Assembly (NCBI GenBank): GCA_963698645.1
Contig: CAVORP010000007.1
Location: forward strand, 868,001-932,000
Length of the DNA stretch: 64,000 bases
Source: Ovoidimarina sp963698645
Lineage (GTDB): Bacteria > Pseudomonadota > Alphaproteobacteria > Rhodobacterales > Rhodobacteraceae
Reading direction: 5' to 3'
Positions 55,774-64,000 of the stretch are shown here, piece by piece (position 1 is the stretch's first letter; every line of letters begins with the position of its first letter). A program made the position numbers and the translations under genes. Under the pieces are notes generated by a model that saw nothing but the letters and a program-made list of their open reading frames with translations, was not told the DNA's origin and searched no databases.

Positions 55774-55984
55774 CGACAAGAGAAGAGGCGCTTGAAAGTG
55801 CCTGGGCCCCTCTGATCCATTTCAAACGCTCCTAGTTCGGTGCGAAGATTCGCCGGATTGTTGATCATGCGCGGCATGAAATCAGGGCGGAGGGTCGCCC
55901 ATCGCGATGCTGTTATCGCCTATCCATGGCGGAGCGGTCAGTTAGATCCTATATGCAAACCAGAGGCCAGGAGTTAAGGATGCA

Positions 55985-56593
55985 ATGGATCGCCGTCATT
56001 TTCTGATAACCGCTGCCGCAGGTCTTGCTGCATTCCCGGCTGCAGCGCAGGCGATTGTGCCAATGGCGCGTCTGTCGCAATATTTCAACGAAATTAGGAC
56101 CCTAGAGGCATCGTTCACGCAGTATAACGACGATGGAAGCCGGTCGGCAGGGACGCTCTACATCCGACGTCCCGGACGGGCGCGGTTCGAATATGATCCT
56201 CCCGACCAGTCGCTGGTGATGGCTGGGGGCGGGCAAGTTGCCATATTTGATGGCCGGTCGAACAAATCCACGCCGGAGCAATACCCGCTCAAACGGACGC
56301 CGCTTTACATCATTCTGGAACGGAACGTCGATCTGGCACGTCGTAACATGGTGATTGGTCATTTTGGAGACGACCAGTCGACGACCCTTGTCGCGCAAGA
56401 TCCCGATGCACCGCAGAACGGGCGTGTCGAACTGGTGTTTCGGAACGAGCCATTGACCCTTGCAGGCTGGACCGTTGTCGACGGCGGAGGGTCTCGCACC
56501 CGCGTTCAGTTGAACCGAATCAAACTGGGTGGGCAGTTGCCTCCCAGCCTGTTCAGCATCCCCAACGAAATCAATTCCCGCGGACGGCGTTAG
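55985..56593 (+). CDS. lolA: Outer-membrane lipoprotein carrier protein LolA family
   Basis: A 202-residue periplasmic protein with signal peptide (1-22, FPAAAQA), LSQYFNEIRTLEASFTQYN, then GTLYIRRPGRARFEYDPPD, the LolA core strands that cradle lipoprotein acyl chains. It carries lipoproteins from LolCDE to the outer membrane. The position right after ftsK is conserved in alphaproteobacteria. Its stop codon overlaps that of the convergent lipoprotein gene. Confidence 0.9.
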   Translation: MDRRHFLITAAAGLAAFPAAAQAIVPMARLSQYFNEIRTLEASFTQYNDDGSRSAGTLYIRRPGRARFEYDPPDQSLVMAGGGQVAIFDGRSNKSTPEQYPLKRTPLYIILERNVDLARRNMVIGHFGDDQSTTLVAQDPDAPQNGRVELVFRNEPLTLAGWTVVDGGGSRTRVQLNRIKLGGQLPPSLFSIPNEINSRGRR

Positions 56594-57174
56594 CGCTTTC
56601 CGCAGGAAATGAGCTGGGCTTCGTAAGCAGAAGCTCGTTGGGCCACTTCGCCGGCGACTCGCAAGAGCCACGATTTGTTGTTGTAGCTTCCACGCGCATA
56701 GCCGGTCCTGCCTTCATGGTAAGCAAGGTATTGGTTGCGCGCGTCGCCTTTGGGGATGCCAAGCCTCTCCGCTGTCTCGTGCATGTACCAGCCCATAAAG
56801 TCCGTGGCGTCCGCAATATCATCGCGCTTGGCACGCCAGCGACCGGTTTCGGAGCGGTATTCTTCCCATGTTCCATCAAGCGCTTGGCTATAGCCATAGG
56901 CTGATGACTGGCGGCCCATGGGAATGATCCCAAGCGTGTACTGCCTTGGCGTACGGGCATTTCCGATGAATTTCGACTCTTGATAGATCGTCGCCATCTG
57001 CACAGGGACGGGAATGCCCCAGCGGGACTCGGTGCGTCGCATCGCACTCAGGTAATTGGGTCGTTGGCTCACGATACTGCAGGCGTCGTCCAAATTGCGC
57101 GGGGCTGAATAATTGGCACTCCCGCAACCGGCGACAAGAATTAGCAATATCAGAGCGCGGACAATTCTGCTCAT
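56590..57174 (-). CDS. Lipoprotein with SLT-like transglycosylase fold
   Basis: A 194-residue lipoprotein: lipobox LVAGC (Cys 17) after a short hydrophobic signal. The mature part has MATIYQESKFIGNARTP, resembling the catalytic-Glu region (ESxF) of lysozyme-like transglycosylases, then SAYGYSQALDGTWEEY and YLAYHEGRTGYARGSYNNK, which match SLT motifs III-IV. Probably a peptidoglycan lytic enzyme at the cell envelope. Converges with lolA. Confidence 0.82.
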   Translation of the reverse strand: MSRIVRALILLILVAGCGSANYSAPRNLDDACSIVSQRPNYLSAMRRTESRWGIPVPVQMATIYQESKFIGNARTPRQYTLGIIPMGRQSSAYGYSQALDGTWEEYRSETGRWRAKRDDIADATDFMGWYMHETAERLGIPKGDARNQYLAYHEGRTGYARGSYNNKSWLLRVAGEVAQRASAYEAQLISCGKR

Positions 57175-57261
57175 CTGCCTCTCGCTCTATCAGTTTGTTC
57201 TGATATTTTTCTTAGGATAGCGAAATTACACAGTTCGCGAAACGAAAAACTGGCTTCATCC

Positions 57262-58143
57262 TCAGATCATGACGCCAAGAAGAACCGGGATGAAAGCGAC
57301 CGATAAGAGCGTTGAGACAACGACAAGCCCGGCAACAGCGTCGGCATCGGCACCGTATTTCTCGGCTAAAAGGTAGGAGGTTACCGCAACGGGGGTCGCC
57401 AGCTGAAGGACCAGCACGGCAAACGGAACGGGAGCAAGTGCAAACCATGTTCCGGTGGCCCACGCGATCGAAATACAGATCGCAGCCTTTGCAATCGACA
57501 AGCACAAAGCGCGTCCCAGCTTGTCCGGCTTCAGCCGGGCAACTGCCACGCCCAGCGTTATGAGCATGAGGGGAATTGCTGTTTGACCGATCAGTGTCAG
57601 GGTATTGGTCAAGAAGCGCGGGGTCTGCCATTCCTGCCAGAGAAATAGCGCTCCGAGGAATGTCGCGGCCACCATCGGTTCCCTCAGAACTTTCAGCACA
57701 GAACCGCCGCCAGAGACGAGCCAGACACCAATGGTGAATGAGAAGATCGCCATGACCGCAAAGATGACTACGGCGAAACCAAGGCCTTCCGACCCAAATG
57801 CAAAGAGTGCTAGAGGCAGGCCGATATTGCCGGTATTGCCGAAAATCAAGGGTGCAAGATAGGTCCGGAACTCAAGCCTCCCTACAACAACGAGCAGTGT
57901 CGAGACCACGGTTACGCCGGCATAGGCTGTCAGTGCCGCGAACGACGCAGTTGCAAGCACGGAAAGGTCTAGGTCCGTGTTCATCAAAGCCGTAAATATA
58001 AGACAGGGAACCCCCAGCATCATCGCCAGCCGCGTGATGAATTCTGTGGGATAGTCGAAACCAAGCTTTACCCACGCATACCCGATAGCCCCGAGAAGAA
58101 ACACCGGGGCTACGATTTCCAGCACTGTAAGGACGAGGTTCAC
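57262..58143 (-). CDS. AEC-family (auxin efflux carrier-like) transporter
   Basis: A 293-residue membrane protein with about ten helices. It carries GNTGNIGLPLALFAFG (the AEC hallmark, broken helix) and IGQTAIPLMLITLGVAVARL in the second half. Bacterial members export malate/malonate or other small anions; substrate not predictable. It diverges from hspQ at 58221. Confidence 0.88.
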   Translation of the reverse strand: MNLVLTVLEIVAPVFLLGAIGYAWVKLGFDYPTEFITRLAMMLGVPCLIFTALMNTDLDLSVLATASFAALTAYAGVTVVSTLLVVVGRLEFRTYLAPLIFGNTGNIGLPLALFAFGSEGLGFAVVIFAVMAIFSFTIGVWLVSGGGSVLKVLREPMVAATFLGALFLWQEWQTPRFLTNTLTLIGQTAIPLMLITLGVAVARLKPDKLGRALCLSIAKAAICISIAWATGTWFALAPVPFAVLVLQLATPVAVTSYLLAEKYGADADAVAGLVVVSTLLSVAFIPVLLGVMI

Positions 58144-58220
58144 AGTCTGTTTCTCGTATGATCGGGTCTGATTCTGGACAGGTTGCCCGGTATTTTGTAG
58201 GAGGGAGAGGGGGCATCATT

Positions 58221-58547
58221 ATGTTGACGACACGCGCGAAATATCATTTGGGCCAAGTTGTCCGTCATCGGAAACATCCGTTTCGCGGTGTAGTCTTTGA
58301 TGTAGATGCTGAGTTCTCGAACACTGACGAGTGGTATGAGGCAATTCCCGAAGAGGCGCGGCCGGTCAAGGACCAGCCCTTCTACCATCTTCTGGCGGAA
58401 AACGACCAAAGCTACTACGTGGCCTATGTGTCTGAGCAGAACCTGGTCGCCGACTACTCGGGTGAGCCAGTCAGCCATCCTGACCTCCCGGATCTGTTCG
58501 GGGACTTCACCGATGGTCACTACCCGCTTGATTTCCAGCTGAACTGA
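58221..58547 (+). CDS. hspQ: Heat shock protein HspQ
   Basis: A 108-residue HspQ/YccV protein: KYHLGQVVRHRKHPFRGVVFDVD, then PFYHLLAENDQSYYVAYVSEQNL. In E. coli it binds hemimethylated DNA and tunes Lon protease. ATG 58221 follows GGAGAGGGG; the open frame upstream to 58158 is untypical. The stop lies 8 bp from that of the convergent GGT-like gene. Confidence 0.9.
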   Translation: MLTTRAKYHLGQVVRHRKHPFRGVVFDVDAEFSNTDEWYEAIPEEARPVKDQPFYHLLAENDQSYYVAYVSEQNLVADYSGEPVSHPDLPDLFGDFTDGHYPLDFQLN

Positions 58548-58554
58548 CCGCGGG

Positions 58555-60148
58555 CTAGTAGCCAATCGCGCAACCGTCCTTGCGGGGGTCGGAAGCACCT
58601 TGAAGCGTGCCATTCGCGTGATCAATCAGAATGGTCTGCGCGCCGCCGATCGGCTTGTCCGGGATCACGACGTCGTGGCCCTTGTCGGCAAGTTCCTGCA
58701 GAACGTTCGCGTCATATCCGCGCTCGATACGGAGCTTTCCATCCCAAGGAAAGGTTCGAGGGGCATCGATCGTTGCCTGTGGATCCAGTCCGAAATCCGA
58801 GAGATTGGAGACGAACCGGGCATGGCCGTTCGCCTGATAGGCCCCACCCATGACACCGAAGGGCTGCACCACCCGGCCCGAGGTCTTGAGCATTCCGGGA
58901 ATGATCGTATGCATCGGGCGCTTGCCGCCGCCCGCCTCGTTTGGGTGGCCCGGGATCAGGTTGAAGCCGGAACCACGGTTTTGAAACAGGATCCCGAATT
59001 TATCGGATGCAAGGCCTGATCCGAAGCTGCGGAAGATCGAATAAATCAGCGAAACCGCCATTCTGTCACGGTCAACCACAGTGATGTAAATTGTGTCCTT
59101 GTGCACCTGCTCGGACAGTGCCGTTGCGCTCTTCATTGCACGGTTGGGATCAATCAGAGAGGCGAGCCCATCTGCTGTCGTTTCAGAAAGAAGATGGTTC
59201 AGACGTGTAGTATGGTCCGAATCTGCGATGAACCGGTTGCGGGCGTCATAGGCAAGTTTCGTCGCCTCGGCTTCGATATGCGCACGTTGACTGCCGAAAG
59301 GCTCCATCGCGGCGAGATCAAATCGCTTGAGAATGTTCATCAAGAGGAGAGCCGCGGCGCCCTGCCCATTGGGCGGATGCTCAACAATCTCGAATGACCC
59401 ATAGTCGCCAGATACCGGATCGGTATAGTCACAGGCGAAATTTGCAAAATCGTCCACCGTGTGCGTGCCGCCCGCTTCGGAAAGAGCGGTCAGCATGTCC
59501 TCGGCGGCCGGGCCCTCGTAAAATCCTTTTCGCCCGTCGCGTGCAATAAGGCGCAAGAGCGCGGCTTGAGCCGGATTACGGTAAATCTGTCCGACTTTCG
59601 GCGCAGCACCATCGATCAAATAGAAATCACGCGCACGTCCCTCGAGGTATTGCTGTGTGAACTGCCAGTCGATGGCGGTGCGCGGCGCAACCGGAATGCC
59701 TGCTTCGAAATACTCGATCGCTGGCGCAAGGATGCGGTCCAGGCCGAGCTTTCCCCAGTCTTCGGAAAGGCGGCAGAAGGCATCAACAGCACCCGGAATT
59801 GTGACCGGGAGAGCTCCCCCTTCCGGCATCACGGTGTGGCCCTAGGGCTCGGATCGCATCGGGATCCAAGGCTGCAGGTGCGCGTCCGGACCCGTTCATG
59901 GCTTTCACATCATCGGAGCCGGGCGGGTTGAAAAGCACGAAGCAGTCGCCTCCGAGGCCTGTCATCTGAGGCTCGCAGAGACCAAGCAGGACGGCGCCAC
60001 CGATGGCGGCATCCATAGCGTTGCCACCAGCCTTAAGGATATCGATCGCTGTCGCAGCCGCCAGTGGATGCGACGTGGCGCAAAGCCCGTTGCTGGCGAA
60101 AACTGCAGAACGTCCGGGAAGATGAAAATCGCGCAAGACTTGCCCCAT
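58555..60148 (-). CDS. Gamma-glutamyltransferase-family protein, frameshifted
   Basis: An Ntn-hydrolase of the GGT superfamily, about 530 residues when corrected. The N-terminal half starts SNGLCATSHPLAAATAIDIL and GGNAMDAAIGGAVLLGL; a +1 indel near 59838 (after IRALG) moves the frame to HTVMPEGGALPVTIPGAVDA. The autoprocessing threonine is kept in VHKDTIYITVVDRD, and the C-terminal subunit has FGSGLASDKFGILFQNRGSGF. No signal peptide is seen, so it may be cytosolic, like the oxamate amidohydrolase (HpxW) branch, rather than periplasmic Ggt. Confidence 0.85.
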
Positions 60149-60313
60149 TCAAAGATTCAACGCCGCTCAATAGCGTTGAAATGAACAGAAGCCAATTGAC
60201 CTTGGTTCGAAAGTCAGGATCAGGAGCGGATCAAGTGACCGACAGTTAAGCCGAACAGGTAGCCTTTCCGATCTGACCAAGGCAATGGCAAGGCATCAAT
60301 CGATTGGTGTCCG

Positions 60314-60809
60314 TCAATCAGTCATGTCATCTGCATCGAGCGCTATTCGGAAGGACAGGCGATTCCGATCACCGACACGATGGTAGCGAAGCTTTCTCGC
60401 GAGTTGGCGGATCAGGAAAAGCCCATAGCCGCCTTCAGATTGTTCGTGCGGTGCAAGTTTGGGATCAGCGGCGTGTCCAAGCGGAAGGCGGCCTGCCGGC
60501 ATCGGTTCCCCGTCGTCCCAGATTGTAAAGGCGAGCCCTCGATCGATAGGTTCTACGAGAATTTCGATCTGGCCGTTTTCTTCGTACCCATAAGCGTGCT
60601 CGACGATATTGTTCAGTACTTCGGCAAGTGCGATCTCGAGAGCATAGAGATCGTCCGCGGCAGTTTCTGCCGGTTCGATCCGTGTCAGGATGCGCGCAAT
60701 CGCGCTGCGCGTACCCTCAGCAGAGGCGGGAACAACGATTTCTATCGGCCTCTTCGGAAAAGGGCGAGGCTACGGAGCTGCCGTTTTGCAGTCTGGCTTC
60801 AGGAGGCAC
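60314..60809 (-). CDS. RsbW-like anti-sigma factor (GHKL serine kinase), frameshifted
   Basis: About 164 residues. ATPase motifs are all present: N-box EIALAEVLNNIVEHAYG, G1 IWDDGEPM, G2 EGGYGLFLIRQL. The main frame runs from IEIVVPASAEGTR to the stop at 60314, but has no start codon. Shifting one base near 60746 adds PPEARLQNGSSVASPFSEEA and a GTG at 60807-60809 that overlaps the STAS gene end, with GGAG upstream, so a +1 indel is inferred. RsbW-type proteins phosphorylate STAS antagonists and sequester a sigma factor; the partner STAS gene lies directly upstream. Confidence 0.75.
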
Positions 60810-61158
60810 GGGCCACTTGCTCCAATGCTGAGTCACGACTTTCGTGGATCCGGATAACGTGGTCCATCCGTGTCAGACGGAACACGGCCTGAACTTTCGG
60901 TCGAAGTCCGGCGAGTTCCAATGTGCGGCCAGAGCCGAGGAATTTCATGACAGCAACGACGGCGCCAAGTCCGCTGCTGTCGATCGAATCGACTCGGCTA
61001 AGGTCAAGCAGGACATTCGCGGTTTCCTGTTCGACAAGCGACCGCATGGCATCCTTGAATTGGACGGCAGTGGCAGCATCAATGCGAATCTCATCAACAG
61101 TGATCACCTGATACGGACTCTGAAAATCAGAGAGCAATTGCACCTGCGCCTCCTTCAA
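60799..61158 (-). CDS. STAS-domain anti-sigma factor antagonist
   Basis: A 119-residue SpoIIAA/RsbV-like protein. The STAS fold covers the protein, with VLLDLSRVDSIDSSGLGAVV holding the phosphorylatable serine (S61 or S62) at the start of the conserved helix. With the adjacent GHKL kinase it forms a partner-switching pair. No sigma factor or PP2C phosphatase gene is adjacent here, so the regulated sigma is unknown. It diverges from the thiolase gene at 61236. Confidence 0.88.
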   Translation of the reverse strand: MKEAQVQLLSDFQSPYQVITVDEIRIDAATAVQFKDAMRSLVEQETANVLLDLSRVDSIDSSGLGAVVAVMKFLGSGRTLELAGLRPKVQAVFRLTRMDHVIRIHESRDSALEQVARAS

Positions 61159-61235
61159 TAGCTTGCAGGAACAAGCTAGTGCACATGTATTACCAACTGG
61201 TAAGGAAGCGTTTAAGGCGATTGCAAAGGGAAAGT

Positions 61236-62411
61236 ATGATGGACCAGGTTGTCATAACCGGTGCTGCCCGCACGCCAATGGGCGGATTCGGGGGAGACCT
61301 CGCAGATGTTCCCGCAACCGAACTTGGTGGCGCAGCGCTCGCGGCCGCGATTTCGGCGGCTTCTGTAAGAAGCGTTGATTCTGTTGTGATGGGATGTGTC
61401 TTGCCTGCAGGTCTGGGTCAGGCCCCGGCCCGGCAGGCTGGCTTCCATGCGGGGCTGAATGACGGTGTCCCTGCCCTCACCTTGAACAAGATGTGCGGGT
61501 CGGGGATGCAAGCGGCGATGATCGCCTTCGATCAGATCCGACTGGGGCATGGCCGGGTCGTTGCCGCGGGCGGAATGGAGAGCATGTCCAATGCGCCATA
61601 CCTGTTGCCGAAGATGCGCAGGGGAGCGCGGATCGGGCATGGGCAAGTCATCGATCACATGTTTCTCGATGGGCTGGAGGATGCCTATGACAAGGGTCGC
61701 TTGATGGGAACCTTCGCAGAGGATTGCGCAGAGGCGTTTCAGTTCACCCGCGACGATCAGGACGCCTTTGCAATAGCGTCACTGGAACGCGCCATTGCAG
61801 CGCAGGTCTCCGGTGCGTTCGACGACGAGATTGTTCCAATCACGTTACGCAGGCGGGGAGGAGAAACCATCATCTCGGCCGACGAGCAGCCGGGAAAGGC
61901 GCGACCAGAGAAGATACCGCATCTCAAGCCGGCATTTCGTGAGGGCGGCACAGTAACCGCGGCCAACTCGTCCTCGATTTCGGACGGCGCGGCGGCTTTG
62001 GTGTTGAGTTCCCAAGATCATGCCGAAGCCGAGGGTCTGCCGATCCGTGCCCGCATACTGGGCCATGCGACCCATGCACAATCGCCCGGTCTTTTCACGA
62101 CCGCGCCGATTCCTGCCGTGAAGAAACTGCTGGACCGCGTTGGCTGGGCCACCAAAGATGTCGATCTTTGGGAAGTGAACGAGGCCTTTGCCGTCGTGCC
62201 CATGGCGTTCATGCGAGAGATTGGCGTCCCGCGAGAGAAGCTCAACGTCAATGGTGGTGCATGTGCACTTGGTCATCCGATTGGCGCTTCGGGCGCTCGG
62301 ATCATTGTGACGCTCCTGCATGCATTGGAGGCGCGCGGCTTGAAGCGTGGCGTGGCGGCAATCTGCATCGGTGGGGGCGAAGGTACTGCGATAGCCCTTG
62401 AGCTGCCCTGA
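61236..62411 (+). CDS. Acetyl-CoA C-acyltransferase (thiolase)
   Basis: A 391-residue thiolase. Nucleophile Cys in LNKMCGSGMQAAM, GGMESMSNAPYLL, the His in NEAFAVVPMAF, and the second Cys/His pair in NVNGGACALGHPIGASGAR. The length and acetoacetyl-CoA-type motifs fit PhaA/AtoB. Start ATG 61236 (or 61239) after AAAGGGAAA. No phaB or crotonase gene is adjacent, so it could serve polyhydroxybutyrate or acetoacetate metabolism. First in a run of overlapping genes to the window end. Confidence 0.92.
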   Translation: MMDQVVITGAARTPMGGFGGDLADVPATELGGAALAAAISAASVRSVDSVVMGCVLPAGLGQAPARQAGFHAGLNDGVPALTLNKMCGSGMQAAMIAFDQIRLGHGRVVAAGGMESMSNAPYLLPKMRRGARIGHGQVIDHMFLDGLEDAYDKGRLMGTFAEDCAEAFQFTRDDQDAFAIASLERAIAAQVSGAFDDEIVPITLRRRGGETIISADEQPGKARPEKIPHLKPAFREGGTVTAANSSSISDGAAALVLSSQDHAEAEGLPIRARILGHATHAQSPGLFTTAPIPAVKKLLDRVGWATKDVDLWEVNEAFAVVPMAFMREIGVPREKLNVNGGACALGHPIGASGARIIVTLLHALEARGLKRGVAAICIGGGEGTAIALELP

Positions 62412-62412
62412 A

Positions 62413-62874
62413 ATGCGGGTGAACTACGGAGCTCTGTCCAAAACCATCGAAGCGCTGACCCATGGCGAGACAGATGCTGTCGCGCTGATGGCGACGGTTG
62501 CTTGCGAAGTGCATCATAGCGACGATCGGTTCGATTGGACCGGGTTCTATCGCGTTGTCGAACCCCAGCTCCTGAAGATCGGCCCCTATCAAGGCGGACA
62601 TGGGTGTCTCGTCATTCCATTTGCCCGAGGGGTTTGCGGCGCTGCAGCGCGGCTGGGGCAGGCGCAGCGGGTCGATGACGTGCATGCGTTTCCCGGACAT
62701 ATCGCCTGTTCGTCAAGCACCCGGTCGGAACTTGTCCTGCCGGTTCGCAACGGGGCGGGCACATTGATTGCAGTTTTTGATATCGACAGCGATCTGCCTG
62801 CTGCATTTACGCCGGGAGACCAAGAGGCTTTGCAGGACATTCTGGATTCGGTCTTTCGGGACTCGTTGGCGTGA
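62413..62874 (+). CDS. msrC: GAF-domain free methionine-R-sulfoxide reductase
   Basis: A 153-residue fRMsr. The three catalytic cysteines are in place: GCLVIP (C65), RGVCGAA (C75) and GHIACSSS (C99), with GPYQG and the SELVLPV strand. It reduces free Met-R-sulfoxide using thioredoxin. It begins 1 bp after the thiolase stop and ends in a GTGA overlap with lysE. Confidence 0.93.
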   Translation: MRVNYGALSKTIEALTHGETDAVALMATVACEVHHSDDRFDWTGFYRVVEPQLLKIGPYQGGHGCLVIPFARGVCGAAARLGQAQRVDDVHAFPGHIACSSSTRSELVLPVRNGAGTLIAVFDIDSDLPAAFTPGDQEALQDILDSVFRDSLA

Positions 62875-63494
62875 GTTCTCAAGCCTGGCTTGTCTTTGCA
62901 ACCTTCTGGCTGGTCTTCGTCACTACGCCGGGTCCCAACGCGATCAACTGCATCAGTAATGGCATTGCGTATGGGTTTCGGCGTTCTCTTTGGGGCGTCC
63001 TGGCGATCCTGACTCAGGCCAGCCTGTTCTTGGCCATATCCGCTGCAGGCATTTCCGCGGTTATCGCAAGCTCCCCTGACTTGTTTTTCTGGCTGAAGAT
63101 TTCGGGTTCTGCCGTGCTGATTTGGCTCGGATTGCGCGGCTTGTTCACCGCAGGACGTGCGGTGTCGACAGCTACTGTCACAGCGGGGTCGATCTATCTT
63201 CGGGCTTTGCTCATTGCGACGATCAATGCGAAATCCGTCGCTGGCTATCTCGCCGCATTCACTCAGTTCATTCAGTCCGATTTGCCGATCCGGGAGCAGA
63301 TGGTGGTCATTTTTCCCACTGCGCTGACGCTGACTGTAGCGAGCTATACCAGCTACACTGCAATCGGCGTCTGGTTGGGGCGTCGCGCCATGGCAGCCGT
63401 GCTGAATATCTGGTTTCGGCGGTTCATGGGGTTGTGTTTCGTTGTCTATGGCGTGTTACTCGGTCTATCCGGTTGGAACGGGAGCAGCATGTGA
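62871..63494 (+). CDS. LysE/RhtB-family amino-acid exporter
   Basis: A 207-residue protein with six predicted helices. N-terminal FATFWLVFVTTPGPNAINCIS matches the LysE TPGP signature, then ISGSAVLIWLGLRGL. GTG start (GTGA overlapping the msrC stop). Exports an amino acid or derivative; substrate not determinable. Confidence 0.88.
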   Translation: MSSQAWLVFATFWLVFVTTPGPNAINCISNGIAYGFRRSLWGVLAILTQASLFLAISAAGISAVIASSPDLFFWLKISGSAVLIWLGLRGLFTAGRAVSTATVTAGSIYLRALLIATINAKSVAGYLAAFTQFIQSDLPIREQMVVIFPTALTLTVASYTSYTAIGVWLGRRAMAAVLNIWFRRFMGLCFVVYGVLLGLSGWNGSSM

Positions 63495-63868
63495 AGGGAA
63501 GTTGTCTTTGTGGTGCCGTCGGCTTCGAGGTGGCCGAACAGGTCGCAGGTGCAATCGACCGGACAAGCGTATGTCATTGCGGGCAGTGCCGGAAGCAGTC
63601 CGGCCATGTCTGGGCCTCGGCGGTGGTACCGCAGTCTGCGGTGCGGATTGCAGGCGAACCCGTATGGTATGAGGCTTCGCCGGTAGCAAAGCGCGGCTTC
63701 TGCCCAACCTGTGGGTCCTTCCTTTTCTGGAAAGCGAATGACGAAGATACGATGTCTGTCTCGCTTGGGAGTATTGACGGACCTACTGGCCTAAGGTTGG
63801 CACATCACATCTTTGTTGCAGATAAGGGAGACTATTACGAGATCGCGGACGGTCTTCCGCAATCGTGA
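63491..63868 (+). CDS. GFA-family (glutathione-dependent formaldehyde-activating-like) zinc protein
   Basis: A 125-residue Gfa/CENP-V protein with the zinc cysteines CLCGAV, CHCGQC and CPTCGS in the usual order. GTG start overlapping the lysE stop (GTGA). Despite the name, most members of this small family are uncharacterised and it need not act on formaldehyde. Confidence 0.88.
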   Translation: MKGSCLCGAVGFEVAEQVAGAIDRTSVCHCGQCRKQSGHVWASAVVPQSAVRIAGEPVWYEASPVAKRGFCPTCGSFLFWKANDEDTMSVSLGSIDGPTGLRLAHHIFVADKGDYYEIADGLPQS

Positions 63869-64000
63869 GTGATGTCTATGCACCCCCCGGCGATCCATTG
63901 GAGATCGTCCACGCGGATCATGAGGTGCTTCTGGTTGCGAAGCCCTCGGGGCTCTTGTCAGTTCCGGGCAAGGGTCCGCATCTCGCGGATTGCCTCTTGA
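63865..64000 (+). CDS. RluA-family pseudouridine synthase, N-terminal part only
   Basis: Starts with GTG at 63865 inside the gfa stop (GTGA). The 45 codons seen read MSDVYAPPGDPLEIVHADHE, then VLLVAKPSGLLSVPGKG, the motif that opens RluA/RluD/RsuA-type 23S rRNA pseudouridine synthases. The catalytic Asp motif would lie beyond the edge. Confidence 0.75.
   Translation, partial: MSDVYAPPGDPLEIVHADHEVLLVAKPSGLLSVPGKGPHLADCLL

Noticed and set aside
1..64000. Programmed ribosomal frameshifting as an explanation for the broken genes
   Set aside because: The shifts occur at unrelated sites without slippery heptamers or common structures, and in genes not known to use recoding.
1..64000. CRISPR arrays, prophage, insertion sequences or a genomic island
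   Set aside because: No spaced short direct repeats, transposase, integrase or phage genes were seen. The two tRNA genes have no flanking direct repeat or integrase.

Overview
The window is a GC-rich chromosomal segment from an alphaproteobacterium, most likely a marine Rhodobacteraceae (roseobacter-type) species. The evidence is gene content and order. There is a fbc/pet cytochrome bc1 operon whose cytochrome b keeps Rhodobacter residue numbering (haem ligands H97/H111/H198/H212, PEWY 294-297). There is a GcrA cell-cycle regulator, a CenR-like response regulator, a run xthA - thioredoxin/TPR - LON domain - Trm112 - ubiH - amidase - aminotransferase - ftsK - lolA, and many ABC and tripartite solute transporters. 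No phage, insertion sequence, CRISPR array or rRNA operon is visible.

Layout. 1-5.6 kb: end of the bc1 operon (petA-petB), two glutathione S-transferases, dapF-mtaB, tRNA-Lys. 5.7-10 kb: a fructose/ribose-type ABC importer (frcBCA) diverging from a ROK repressor, with a palindromic operator between them. 10-18.3 kb: an eight-gene operon on the minus strand: peptide-binding protein, M24 (Xaa-Pro) peptidase, dipeptide permeases and ATPases, and a two-subunit aconitase X. Read together it looks like uptake, cleavage and catabolism of (hydroxy)proline-containing peptides. 18.3-20.4 kb: a long non-coding stretch, a 97%-identical tandem duplication of a small secreted protein, and another small secreted protein. 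20.6-25.2 kb: TctCBA tricarboxylate transporter with an AtuA-like enzyme and a DUF4387 partner. 25.2-29.1 kb: arylesterase head-to-head with an ABC ATPase/FtsX-like permease. 29.2-33.2 kb: tRNA-Met, an orphan peptide-binding protein, a methyltransferase-like gene, rimO. 33.2-39.5 kb: a decayed Lrp/AsnC gene, AsmA, a small membrane protein plus DedA, gcrA, an ABC-2 permease and a broken EamA exporter. 39.7-46.1 kb: argD-argF, a TetR regulator with a double-palindrome operator, a broken acyl-CoA dehydrogenase homologue, a heavily disrupted ribA and cenR. 46.4-64 kb: the xthA to lolA block, a lipoprotein, an AEC carrier, hspQ, a gamma-glutamyltransferase-like gene, an anti-sigma/STAS pair and a tightly overlapped thiolase - msrC - lysE - gfa - rluA chain that leaves the window.

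A feature of the sequence itself is the high number of frame disruptions. At least fourteen genes, several of them normally essential, carry single-base indels, and most are +1 insertions. For isolated cases the conserved protein resumes exactly in the next frame, so residual assembly error is more likely than decay. ribA, the EamA gene and the lrp-like gene each carry several lesions and may be true pseudogenes. Coordinates for these genes span the whole reconstructed reading frame.
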